A stretch of DNA of 64,000 nt from positions 6,076,001-6,140,000 of the forward strand of contig NZ_CP036426.1 in NCBI RefSeq assembly GCF_007752535.1, in the 5' to 3' direction. Every line of letters begins with the position of its first letter. The first letter of the stretch is position 1. Below are positions 51,216 to 59,711 of this stretch, piece after piece. Under the pieces are notes generated by a model, which was not told the origin of the DNA, did not search any database, and worked only from the letters and a program-made list of their open reading frames with translations. Source of the stretch: Tautonia plasticadhaerens. GTDB lineage: Bacteria > Planctomycetota > Planctomycetia > Isosphaerales > Isosphaeraceae. The position numbers and the translations under genes are program-made.

Positions 51216-52580
51216 TCAGGCCCTCGCCTGCGGAGGTTGAGGGTGGGCATGCGCCCGGAGTTCGATCAGGCCCGGGTCGTGCCGGACCACCAGGGGCCGC
51301 GACTTGAGGACGAAGAGGTAGGCGGCCAACCAGAGCCCGCCGACGCCGATCATCGCGGCCAGGTCGAGCAGGTGAGGCACCGGGCGATCATAGCCGAGTG
51401 ACGGGGCGAGCAGCCAGAACACGTCGACCACGTGGGCGCCCAGGATCAGGGCCGAGATGGCCCGCAACCGGGAGGTGCTCTCCTTGTTCGCCCGGAACAG
51501 CAACACGGTGAATGGCAGGAAGAAGTGGAAGATCGCCAGGAACCCGACCACGTACTGCCAGCCGTGGGCCGAACGGTCGAGATACCAGGGGATTTCCTCG
51601 CTCAGGTCGCCGCTCCAGATGATCAGGAACTGGCTGTAGGAGGTGTAGGCCCACAGCATCACGAAGGCGAGCATCAGGTTGCCGAGGTCCCGCAGCCGCT
51701 TGGGCTGGGGGAGATCCTCGAGCGCCCCCCGGTCGGCCAGCAGGGTAGTCACGATATTGATGACCGCGAAGGTCATCAGGCCCATGCCGATGATCAGCAT
51801 CGCCCCGTAGAGCGTGGAATACCAGGCCGGGTCGAGCGACATGGCCCAGTCGAACAGGGCGAAGGTGGCGGTCAGGAAGACGAGGATGATCCCGGGTGCG
51901 GCAACCTTTCCCATCTTCCGGGTGGCGGGCCAGGGATCCTCCGATCGATCCTGTTCGGTCGACCACCGGACCATGAAGGAGGCGAAGACGGACCAGACGG
52001 CGAAGTAGCCGATCGCCCGACCGAAGAAGAAGGCCCGGTTGAACCAGATTTCCTTGTGGTTATAGCCGGAGGCGTGCCCGCCGTCGGAGCCCTCGACGAC
52101 CTCGTCCAGGGCGAAGGTGTATCTAGGGCCGAGGGATCCGGTCGTCCCCTCGGCCTCGGCGTGCCCCTCGTCGTCGCCCTCGACGTGCTCGGCGTGAGAC
52201 TCGCCGTGGACAGCCCCGGCCCAGGGGTAGAGCTGCCCGATGCCGATGGCGATGGGGAGGAAAAGCGGGATCATCAGGGCCAGGGTCGAGGCCCCCGCCT
52301 CGAGCGGACGTCGGACGACCAGGCCCCAGGTGCCCGAGGCGAGGTGGTTGATCAGCAGGAGCAGCGTGCTGCCGATCGGCACCCCGAGCCAGAAGAGGTA
52401 GGCCATCAGGTACGATCCGAGCACCTGCCGGACGTCGAAGGCCGCCCCCACGATGCAGACGCCCAGCCCGGCGAGGCCGACGACGCCCGAGATGCGGAAC
52501 AGCCGATCGAGTCGGGAGGAGATCCCCTCGCCATCGCCCTGGCCGTTCCCGCCGGTGGTGTTCCCGAAGAACCTGCTCAC
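51216..52580 (-). CDS. actF: Alternative Complex III subunit ActF
   Basis: The 454-residue, about ten-helix protein matches the second NrfD-like integral subunit of ACIII (quinol:cytochrome c oxidoreductase): HKEIWFNRAFFFGRAIGYFAVW, LFDWAMSLDPAWYSTLYGAMLIIG. A His/Glu-rich loop (about residue 120-135, HGESHAEHVEGDDEGHAEAE) is notable. GTG 52580 overlaps actE's stop (GTGA); a longer in-frame extension to 52691 is unlikely. Confidence 0.88.
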   Translation of the reverse strand: MSRFFGNTTGGNGQGDGEGISSRLDRLFRISGVVGLAGLGVCIVGAAFDVRQVLGSYLMAYLFWLGVPIGSTLLLLINHLASGTWGLVVRRPLEAGASTLALMIPLFLPIAIGIGQLYPWAGAVHGESHAEHVEGDDEGHAEAEGTTGSLGPRYTFALDEVVEGSDGGHASGYNHKEIWFNRAFFFGRAIGYFAVWSVFASFMVRWSTEQDRSEDPWPATRKMGKVAAPGIILVFLTATFALFDWAMSLDPAWYSTLYGAMLIIGMGLMTFAVINIVTTLLADRGALEDLPQPKRLRDLGNLMLAFVMLWAYTSYSQFLIIWSGDLSEEIPWYLDRSAHGWQYVVGFLAIFHFFLPFTVLLFRANKESTSRLRAISALILGAHVVDVFWLLAPSLGYDRPVPHLLDLAAMIGVGGLWLAAYLFVLKSRPLVVRHDPGLIELRAHAHPQPPQARA

Positions 52581-53206
52581 TGGGCCGCCTCCTGGGGCTG
52601 CTCGAGCCGCTGCCGATCCGCCTCGGGGAGGCCGTCGACCTGGGCGTACTGGCTCAGTTGTAGGGCCTTGACGTAGGCGACCACGGCCCATCGGTCGCGG
52701 GGCTTGATGCGATGAGCATAGGAATACATCGCGCCATAACCCCGGGTGATCACGTCGAAGAAATGGCCGACGGGCACCTCCCGGAGCCGCTGCTCGTGGA
52801 AGCTCGGCGGCTTGGGCAACCCGCGCTGGACGATCATGCCGTCGCCGTTCCCCAGCCCACCGTGGCAGGGGACGCAGAAGGACTCATATCGGACTCGCCC
52901 CCGGGCGAGGACCGCCTCGTCCACCTCGAAGGGGAAGCTGTCGACGAGCAGGCCGCCTTCCCGGCCGTATTCGAGGTGTTCGTCCTGCCGGGCCCAGCCC
53001 CGGGGGACGGTCCCCGCCACCAGCGGCCTCGCGGAAATGCCGTCCTCGAAGAAGACGCTGGGCTCGAAGGTGTCGTAGCGGGGCTGGTCGTACATCTCGT
53101 TCCGGCAGCCGCCGAGGCCGAGCAGCGTCGACCCGCCCAGCAGCAGCGCGACGGCCATTCGCCCGGCGAAGGAGGCGACCGCGAGGGGTCGGATCGATCG
53201 AATCAC
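52577..53206 (-). CDS. actE: Alternative Complex III subunit ActE (lipoprotein cytochrome c)
   Basis: The 209-residue lipoprotein (LLGLGGC, Cys34) continues with RNEMYDQPRYDTFEPS, the characteristic ActE segment, and one haem c (CVPCH, 111-115) with a GMI-type Met region. It carries electrons from the complex to the oxidase. GTG 53206 overlaps actD's stop (GTGA). Confidence 0.9.
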   Translation of the reverse strand: MIRSIRPLAVASFAGRMAVALLLGGSTLLGLGGCRNEMYDQPRYDTFEPSVFFEDGISARPLVAGTVPRGWARQDEHLEYGREGGLLVDSFPFEVDEAVLARGRVRYESFCVPCHGGLGNGDGMIVQRGLPKPPSFHEQRLREVPVGHFFDVITRGYGAMYSYAHRIKPRDRWAVVAYVKALQLSQYAQVDGLPEADRQRLEQPQEAAQ

Positions 53207-53745
53207 GGCCTCACCTCCGACAACGTCTCTGGGTTGAGCCCTTCCAGGAAGGTGCGCGTCTCGACCTCGTCGAACGCCTCGTCGTCCCAGCGGATGAAGA
53301 GGAAGAAACGGTCGCTGGACGCCCGGGCGAACTCCGGTGCGTTGAAGACGGGGTGGTACGGCAGGGGCAGGCCGTTGAGCAGGATCATGCCGACCACGGC
53401 CGACAGGGCGGCGGCGAGCACGGTGCACTCGAACGTCACCGGGATGAAGGCCGGCCAGCTATTGAGCGGCTTGCCGCCGACGTTCAGCGGGTAGTCGATC
53501 ACCGCCGAGAAGTACTGCATCCCGAAGCCGCCGAGCCCGCCGAGCAGGCCCCCGAGGAAGACGATCGCCGGGATCCGGTTCTTGCGGAAACCGATCGCCT
53601 CGGCCAGTCCCTCGACCGGCATGGGCGAATGGGCCTCCATCCGCCGGAACCCGGCCTCGTGCGCCCGGTTGGCCGCGTCGACCAGTTCTTCCGGCGTCTT
53701 GAACCCGGCGAGGTAGCCGTAGAGTTCCGGGTGGGTGATATCCAT
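53203..53745 (-). CDS. actD: Alternative Complex III subunit ActD (DUF3341)
   Basis: The 180-residue protein has two membrane helices (about 55-80 and 98-120) and a soluble head: LYGYLAGFKTPEELVDAANRAHEAGFRRMEAHSPMPVEG. This matches DUF3341. It packs against the membrane core. ATG 53745 is chosen; a GTG at 53760 would add five residues. Confidence 0.88.
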   Translation of the reverse strand: MDITHPELYGYLAGFKTPEELVDAANRAHEAGFRRMEAHSPMPVEGLAEAIGFRKNRIPAIVFLGGLLGGLGGFGMQYFSAVIDYPLNVGGKPLNSWPAFIPVTFECTVLAAALSAVVGMILLNGLPLPYHPVFNAPEFARASSDRFFLFIRWDDEAFDEVETRTFLEGLNPETLSEVRP

Positions 53746-53766
53746 CGTTTCCGGTTCCACTCCCGA

Positions 53767-55203
53767 TCAGGCGTGCGAAGAGTCGCCGTTGCCGTGCTCG
53801 TTGCCCCGTCCCTGCCCGTGACCTTCCCGGTGCTGCACCTCGTGGACGAGTTCCTTCATCTCGGTGATCGAGATGGCGGGCAGGACCCGGACGAAGAGGA
53901 ACATCAGGCTGAGGAAGACGCCGATCGTCCCCAGGTAGAGCGACCAGTCCCAGACGGTGGGCGTGTAGTGCTCCCAGGCGGCCGGCACGAAGTCGCTGCT
54001 GAGGCTCGTGACGACGATGATGAACCGCTCGAGCCACATGCCGACGTTGATCGCCATCGAGATCAGCCAGAGCACGATCACGTTCTTCCTGCAGAACCGG
54101 ACCCAGAGCAATTGCGGGATCACGATGTTGCAGGCGATCAGGCCCCAGTAGTACACGCGGTAGGGGCCGAACGGCCGATTGCGGAGGATCATGAAATGCT
54201 CGTATTCGTTCTCCCCGTACCAGGCGATGAAGTCCTCCATCAGGTAGCCGTAGGCGACGATCAGGCCGGTCGTGAGCATGACCTTGGCCATGTTGTCGAG
54301 GTGGCGGTCGGTGATGAAGTCCTGCATCCCGTAGACCGCCCGCATCGGGATCGCCAGGGTCAGCACCATCGCGAATCCGGCGAAGACCGCCCCGGCGACG
54401 AAATACGGCGGGAAGATCGTCGTGTGCCAGCCGGGGACGATGCCGACGGCGAAGTCGTACGACACGATCGTGTGCACAGAGACGACCAGCGGCGTCGCCA
54501 GACCGGCGAGCAGCAGGTAGGCCGTCTGATACCTCGACCAGTGGCGGGCCGATCCCCGCCAGCCCATCGCGCCGATCCCGTAGAGCACCTTGGCGACCCG
54601 GTGCTTCGCCTTATCCCGCAGGGTGCCGAGGTCGGGGATCAGCCCGATGTACCAGAACAGCAGCGAGACGGTCGCGTAGGTCGACACCGCGAAGACGTCG
54701 AACACCAGCGGGCTGCGAAACTGGGGCCAGAGGGCCATGGTGTTCGGGTACGGCATCAGCCAGTAGAACACCCAGGGGCGGCCGAGGTGGAGGATCGGAT
54801 ACATGCCGGCGCAGGCGACGGCGAAGAGGGTCATCGCCTCGGCGAACCGGTTGATCGAGGTCCGCCAGTCCTGCCTCAGGAGCAGCAAGATCGCCGAGAT
54901 CAGCGTGCCGGCGTGGCCGATGCCGATCCACCAGACGAAGTTGATGATCGCGAAGCCCCACATCACGGGCACGTTCAGCCCCCAGATGCCCGTGCCGTTG
55001 GCCAGCAGCCAGACGACCGAGACCAGGAAGAGCTGGAGGAGCCCGAAGGAGGCCGCGAAGCCGATCAACCACTGCTTCTTGAACCCCTTGGTCAGGACAA
55101 CATCGCTGATCTTGTCCGTGACGGAGGTGAAGTCGTGGCCGGGGCCGATGATCGGCGCGACCTGGGTGCCGCCGCTCTCGCGTTCGTTCTTCTCGTTCGC
55201 CAT
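53767..55203 (-). CDS. actC: Alternative Complex III subunit ActC (NrfD/PsrC family)
   Basis: The 478-residue, about ten-helix NrfD-type protein is the quinol-binding membrane subunit. Features include the N-terminal helices (GIGHAGTLISAILLLLRQDWRTSINRFAEAM), the quinol-site-like SVHTIVSYDFAVGIVPGWHTTIFPPYFVAGAVF and a long C-terminal tail. A 10-bp gap separates it from actB. Confidence 0.93.
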   Translation of the reverse strand: MANEKNERESGGTQVAPIIGPGHDFTSVTDKISDVVLTKGFKKQWLIGFAASFGLLQLFLVSVVWLLANGTGIWGLNVPVMWGFAIINFVWWIGIGHAGTLISAILLLLRQDWRTSINRFAEAMTLFAVACAGMYPILHLGRPWVFYWLMPYPNTMALWPQFRSPLVFDVFAVSTYATVSLLFWYIGLIPDLGTLRDKAKHRVAKVLYGIGAMGWRGSARHWSRYQTAYLLLAGLATPLVVSVHTIVSYDFAVGIVPGWHTTIFPPYFVAGAVFAGFAMVLTLAIPMRAVYGMQDFITDRHLDNMAKVMLTTGLIVAYGYLMEDFIAWYGENEYEHFMILRNRPFGPYRVYYWGLIACNIVIPQLLWVRFCRKNVIVLWLISMAINVGMWLERFIIVVTSLSSDFVPAAWEHYTPTVWDWSLYLGTIGVFLSLMFLFVRVLPAISITEMKELVHEVQHREGHGQGRGNEHGNGDSSHA

Positions 55204-55213
55204 CGACTCCGCC

Positions 55214-58200
55214 TCACGCCGTCGCGATCTCGGGGTTCGGATTGGTCACTCGGGCCAGGTAGGTCGTCCGGGGGCGGGTATTCAGCTCCTCGGCGAGCAT
55301 CCCGTAGTTGCGCGGCGACTTCTTCAGTCGGGTCACCTCGGAGGTCTCGTCGTTCAGATCGCCGAAGACCAGGGCCCGGGTCGGGCAGGCGGCCTGACAC
55401 GCGGTGACGATCTCGCCGTCTCGCACGCGACGCCCCTCCAGCTCCGATTGGATCTTGCCCTCGTAGATCCGCTGCACGCAGTAGGTGCACTTCTCCATGA
55501 CGCCCCGGGACCGTACGGTGACGTCCGGATTGTGCAGGAGGACCAGCGGGGTGATCCCGGAGCTGAGGGAGGTGTCCTCGAGCTCCATCTTGGAGTACTT
55601 CAGGAAATTGAAGTGGCGGACCTTGTAGGGGCAGTTGTTGGAGCAGTACCGCGTGCCGACGCAGCGGTTGTACACCATGTTGTTCAGCCCCTCGTGATCG
55701 TGCACGGTCGCGCCGACCGGGCAGACCGGCTCGCACGGGGCCTTCTCGCAGTGCATGCAGAAACGGGGCTGGAAGGCGACCTTGGGATTTCCGAGGTCAT
55801 GCGTCGGGGCGTCCCGGCCCTCGACGGCGAAGTAGCGGTCGACTTCCATCCAGTGCATGATCCGGCCGCGCTTGACCTCGCGCTTGCCGACCACGGGGAT
55901 GTTGTTCTCCGCCTGGCAGGCCACGACGCAGGCCGCACAGCCGACGCATCGGTTCAGGTCGACCGTCATGCCCCAGGCGTAGCCGGGGTAGCCGTTCCAG
56001 CCCTCTCCCCGGTCCGCGGAGTAATCGAAGCTCGGATAGAGCGACGGGGTCTCCTCGCCGTGCCTGGCCGAGACGTGGTGCCCGGCGTGGGCGAAGTCGG
56101 GATTGGCCTGGTACTGCTCGAGCGTCGCCTCGCGGATCAGGTCCCGACCCTCGATCGAGCGCTGGAGTTGCGTCGAGGCCAGCTCATAGGTCTGGCCGGT
56201 CGCATTCAGCGAGACGCCGGGGATGATCCAGGGAGTACCCGACGGCCGGATCTCGTAGGCGTTGAACCCGGTCCCATCGCCGACCCGTCCGGCACGGCGT
56301 CGGCCGTAGCCCAGGTGCAGCGTGACCGCGCCTTCCGCGTGGCCGGGCATCACGAAGATCGGGACGTTTACAGTGACCGTGCCGACGGTCAGCCCGACCA
56401 CGTCCCCCATCTCCAGTCCCGAGAGCGGCCCGCCGGAATCCTCGGCGACCAACGAGGCCGGGACCATCAGGGCGTTGTCCCAGGTCAGCTTCGTGACCGG
56501 CTTCGGGCACTCCTGGAGCCAGGCGTTATTGGCGTATCGCCCGTCATAAATGGTGGGATCCGGCGCGAGCACCAGTTCCAGTTCCCCGCCCTCGGCCGCC
56601 AGGGTGTCATCGGCCGTCACCAGCGACCCGGGTTCCTGGATCGAGACCTCGACCGCCTCGGACCCGGTCTCCGGGACGAGCCCATCGTGCAGGATCTTCC
56701 GCCAGCGTTTCTGGAAGCCGGGATCCTCGGTGGGGGATTCGACGCCCTCGGCGAGTCGGCCGCCCCAGTATTGCTCCAGCAGGACCCGCCCCTCGGGGTT
56801 TCGCTCGACGAGCAGGGCCGCGAGGACTTCGATGGCGGACTTGCCGCCGTAGAGCGGGGCGATCAACGGCTGGGCGAGCGTGGCGGTGCCGTCGAAGGCC
56901 CGGCCGTCTCCCCAGGCCTCGAGGAAATGGGCCTCGGGGACATGCCACTGGCACAGCTCTCCCGTCTCGTCGAGGTAGAGCCCGGAGTGGATCCGGAGCA
57001 CCTTCTCGTTCACCATCGCCTCGCCGAAGCCGAGGTCGACCGGCGCGTCGTACACGGGGTTGACCCCGATCATGACGAGAATGTCGACCTCGCCGGCCTT
57101 GAGGTCGTCGACCAAGTCGCGGAGATCCTCGGCCTGATCGACCGACCGGGCTTCGACAGGATTGATGAATTTGACCGTCTTGCCGACGTTCCCGAGCGCG
57201 AGATTCATGGCGTGGGCCAGGGCGTGGACCGACGGCGGCTGACCCTCTCCCGCGAGGACGAGCGAGGTCCCCTGGTGTTCGGCGAGGTCCCGGGCGAGGG
57301 GACCGACCCAGGCCGTAGCCTCCTCGGGAAGCTCCGCGGACGGCTCGGGCAGCCCATCGACGCCGACCTGCCGCGCGAGGGCGAGGGCGAAGTCCTTGAT
57401 CCGGCTGGCCGCCAGTGGGAGGCGATGATCCGCCTTGGAGCCGGTCACCGTGAGGTTGCACTCGACCGAGTAGAGCCGGTTGATTCCCCTCGGGTGGTCC
57501 GGATCCCGACGGTCGGCATAGCCCCGGGCGAGGACCAGGTGGCCGGGCCCGAAGTAGAGGAAATCTGCGTCGAGCGAGAGGATGCGGTCGGCCTGTTCGA
57601 GGTCGAAGACCGGCTGCACATCCTCGCCGAAGGCCCGGATGGCGCCCCGCCGGGCGTTGTCGCGATTGACCGGCTCATACTGATGCCATCGGGCGCCGGG
57701 CAAGGCTTCGGTCAGCCGGGCGATCTGGTCGGCCAGGGTCGGGGAAGTGATGGTGCCGGTGAGGATTCGGAGCCCCTCGCCGGAGCCCTTGGCCCTCCGC
57801 GCCTCGTACTGATCGGCCATCGCCTCCTGGAAGTCCTCCCAGGTGCTGGGGCGACCGTTGCGGAGGATGGATTGGGAGCGGTCCGGGTCGTAGAGGGAGA
57901 GCAGTTCGGCCTGCGCGAAGATGTCCGTCGCCCCGACGGCCGTCGAGATCTCGGCCCGGTCCGGGTCGGCCCCGGGGTCCGGCTCCCTCGGCGGCAGGCA
58001 GGCGGGAGAGGCGGGGTGAAGGGCATTCCCCTCGATCTTGATCGGCCGCCCCTCCTGGCTCTCGACCAGCAGGCCGACGGCATCGCCGTCGAGGCCCTTC
58101 ATGGAGGTGGCGAAGAAGAGCGGCCTGCCCTGGACCATCTCCTCGGGGGCCTTGACGTACGGGACGATCCGCTCGGGGGGCGAGAAAGCGCAGCCGCTGA

Positions 58201-58438
58201 CGCCGGCCAGCGCGAGCGACGCGGCCATCAGCTTGAGGAACTGGCGACGGCTGGTCGGGTCGTCCCAGGTGTCGGCCTGCTCAGGGAATTCCCGCTGGAC
58301 GTAGCGGAGGAATTCCTCGGACTCGGACAACTGCTCCAGGCCTCGCCAGTACTGCGGACCGGAGGCCCCATCCAGGCGAGAGCGGAGCGCGGACAGGTTC
58401 AGGGGGGTCCGCTTCGGCGCGTGCTGGGGCTCTCTCAT
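55214..58438 (-). CDS. actB: Alternative Complex III subunit ActB (Mo-pterin-like plus Fe-S)
   Basis: The 1074-residue protein has a Tat signal (SRRQFLK, RR at 64-65) preceded by the ACIII N-terminal YWRGLEQLSESEEFLRYVQREFP segment. It continues with a molybdopterin-oxidoreductase-like half, which in ACIII lacks the cofactor. The C-terminal ferredoxin-like domain has four cysteine clusters (CVGCAACVVAC, CMHCEKAPCEPVC, CVGTRYCSNNC and CTYC...CQAACP), fitting three [4Fe-4S] plus one [3Fe-4S]. ATG 58438 overlaps actA's stop (ATGA). Confidence 0.95.
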   Translation of the reverse strand: MREPQHAPKRTPLNLSALRSRLDGASGPQYWRGLEQLSESEEFLRYVQREFPEQADTWDDPTSRRQFLKLMAASLALAGVSGCAFSPPERIVPYVKAPEEMVQGRPLFFATSMKGLDGDAVGLLVESQEGRPIKIEGNALHPASPACLPPREPDPGADPDRAEISTAVGATDIFAQAELLSLYDPDRSQSILRNGRPSTWEDFQEAMADQYEARRAKGSGEGLRILTGTITSPTLADQIARLTEALPGARWHQYEPVNRDNARRGAIRAFGEDVQPVFDLEQADRILSLDADFLYFGPGHLVLARGYADRRDPDHPRGINRLYSVECNLTVTGSKADHRLPLAASRIKDFALALARQVGVDGLPEPSAELPEEATAWVGPLARDLAEHQGTSLVLAGEGQPPSVHALAHAMNLALGNVGKTVKFINPVEARSVDQAEDLRDLVDDLKAGEVDILVMIGVNPVYDAPVDLGFGEAMVNEKVLRIHSGLYLDETGELCQWHVPEAHFLEAWGDGRAFDGTATLAQPLIAPLYGGKSAIEVLAALLVERNPEGRVLLEQYWGGRLAEGVESPTEDPGFQKRWRKILHDGLVPETGSEAVEVSIQEPGSLVTADDTLAAEGGELELVLAPDPTIYDGRYANNAWLQECPKPVTKLTWDNALMVPASLVAEDSGGPLSGLEMGDVVGLTVGTVTVNVPIFVMPGHAEGAVTLHLGYGRRRAGRVGDGTGFNAYEIRPSGTPWIIPGVSLNATGQTYELASTQLQRSIEGRDLIREATLEQYQANPDFAHAGHHVSARHGEETPSLYPSFDYSADRGEGWNGYPGYAWGMTVDLNRCVGCAACVVACQAENNIPVVGKREVKRGRIMHWMEVDRYFAVEGRDAPTHDLGNPKVAFQPRFCMHCEKAPCEPVCPVGATVHDHEGLNNMVYNRCVGTRYCSNNCPYKVRHFNFLKYSKMELEDTSLSSGITPLVLLHNPDVTVRSRGVMEKCTYCVQRIYEGKIQSELEGRRVRDGEIVTACQAACPTRALVFGDLNDETSEVTRLKKSPRNYGMLAEELNTRPRTTYLARVTNPNPEIATA

Positions 58439-59184
58439 CGGTGGCACACCGCGCAATTGGTCATGGGGGTGTCATGGCCGAGCGTGGGGACTTCGTACAT
58501 CGCGGCGAGCAGGTATCCCAGCTCCTCCTGCGAGACGTAGTCGTCGGCCGTCAAGCTCTGGTAGGTCCCCGCGTCGGCCTCGCGTTGGACGAACTCGCGG
58601 ACCGCGTCCTGATCGGCGGCGACCGACCAGTCGAGGTTGTAGATCTCCTCCCTGGGGCGGAGGTGCTTCTCGGGGTTGCGGTGGCACTCCAGGCACCAGC
58701 CCATGTTCATCGACTCCTCCTTCCAGGCCAGCGGCATCTCGTCGACCCGGCCGTGGCAGGAATAGCAGCCGACGCCCTTCTTGACGTGGATGGAGTGATT
58801 GAAGTAGGCGTAGTCGGGGACGTCGTGGACCCGGTTCCACTCGATCGGCCGGTCCAGGGCCAGGCTCTCCCGGACAGGGGCCAGCATCGGCGCGTCGGTC
58901 CAGACCTGGGAGTGGCAGCTCATGCAGGTGTAGGTCGGGGGCATCCCGGCGAAGTAGGATTCCTCGACCGACCCGTGGCAGTACCGGCAGTCGATCCCCA
59001 GTCCGCCGACGTGGTGCTCGTGGGAGAAGGGGATCGGTTGATCCTTCACGACGTCGACACCCGTCTGGTAGGGCGACGAGATGATCAGGTATGACACCCC
59101 AACCGCTCCCAGGGCCGCGAGGGCCCCGCCGAGGATGCTCACTCGGGCGAGGGTATTGGCGCTCGGGTGGAAAATCTGGGCCAT
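58435..59184 (-). CDS. actA: Alternative Complex III subunit ActA (pentahaem cytochrome c)
   Basis: The 249-residue protein starts with a membrane anchor (ARVSILGGALAALGAVGVSYLI). It has five CxxCH sites: 66-70 (CRYCH), 87-91 (CMSCH), 140-144 (CYSCH), 164-168 (CLECH) and 244-248 (CAVCH). This is the usual number for ActA. The haems relay electrons from the Fe-S clusters of ActB. First gene of the respiratory operon; ATG 59184 chosen, as an eight-residue extension has no support. Confidence 0.95.
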   Translation of the reverse strand: MAQIFHPSANTLARVSILGGALAALGAVGVSYLIISSPYQTGVDVVKDQPIPFSHEHHVGGLGIDCRYCHGSVEESYFAGMPPTYTCMSCHSQVWTDAPMLAPVRESLALDRPIEWNRVHDVPDYAYFNHSIHVKKGVGCYSCHGRVDEMPLAWKEESMNMGWCLECHRNPEKHLRPREEIYNLDWSVAADQDAVREFVQREADAGTYQSLTADDYVSQEELGYLLAAMYEVPTLGHDTPMTNCAVCHR

Positions 59185-59314
59185 CGCTCTCCTCAACTCG
59201 CCGACCACGAAGGACGACTCGGACGCCTACACCGAGACCGCCGGCGCCCCCGGCCGCCCGACAAACCCGTCGGGACGACCACGACGGCCTGATCGGTCCG
59301 GGTCGACGTTGCAG

Positions 59315-59334
59315 TTCGTGATTTATTTCACGAA
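59315..59334. promoter_or_regulatory. Crp/Fnr-type operator candidate before actA
   Basis: TTCGTGATTTATTTCACGAA is a perfect palindrome with 7-bp arms and a 6-bp AT-rich spacer. Its GTGA-N6-TCAC core matches the Crp/Fnr-family consensus. It lies 131-150 bp before the actA ATG. If the -35/-10 at 59345-59322 is real, the site overlaps the -10. Confidence 0.5.
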
Positions 59335-59350
59335 GTCGGGCGAAATGCAA
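59322..59350 (-). promoter_or_regulatory. Possible promoter of the act/cox operon
   Basis: Minus strand TTGCAT (59350-59345), 17-bp spacer, AATAAA (59327-59322). Half-conserved -35, four of six at -10. Leader to actA would be about 130 bases. Confidence 0.3.
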
Positions 59351-59711
59351 GGGCCGACTCCACCCGCCTTCGAAACGGTAGGGACCTCTCATCCGAGGGA
59401 GATCGAGACCAAGAGGGCGGGCGGAATCGATGTGCCGCGATCGGATGGAGTGCGTGCCATCCGTCGCGGAGGGGGTCGACCCCGTTCGCCTCTGAGTGCG
59501 GGTCGACCCGTCTCCATAAAGGTACCCGGGCGGGCAGACCTCGGCAAGACTCCTCCCCCCCGACCTCCGGGTTGATGCCGGCCTCCTCGCTCGAAGACGC
59601 TCCGATCCGTCAACGGCAACGCGTTCCGCTGGGGAAATTGGAGGCGTCCCGAGGTTGATACGGTCGGAATCGCCCGGCACTCGGCGAACCATCCTCGAGG
59701 ACCCCCTCGCG

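Larger units (their letters stand above)
59185..59711. other. Intergenic region upstream of the respiratory operon (527 bp)
   Basis: Between actA and the tctA gene, both on the minus strand. It contains the palindrome/promoter listed at 59315-59350 and no credible gene. I found no clear terminator for tctA. Confidence 0.5.

Noticed and set aside
54803-58540. 1245-residue open frame on the plus strand
   Set aside because: Antisense to actB and actC, both clearly real by motifs.
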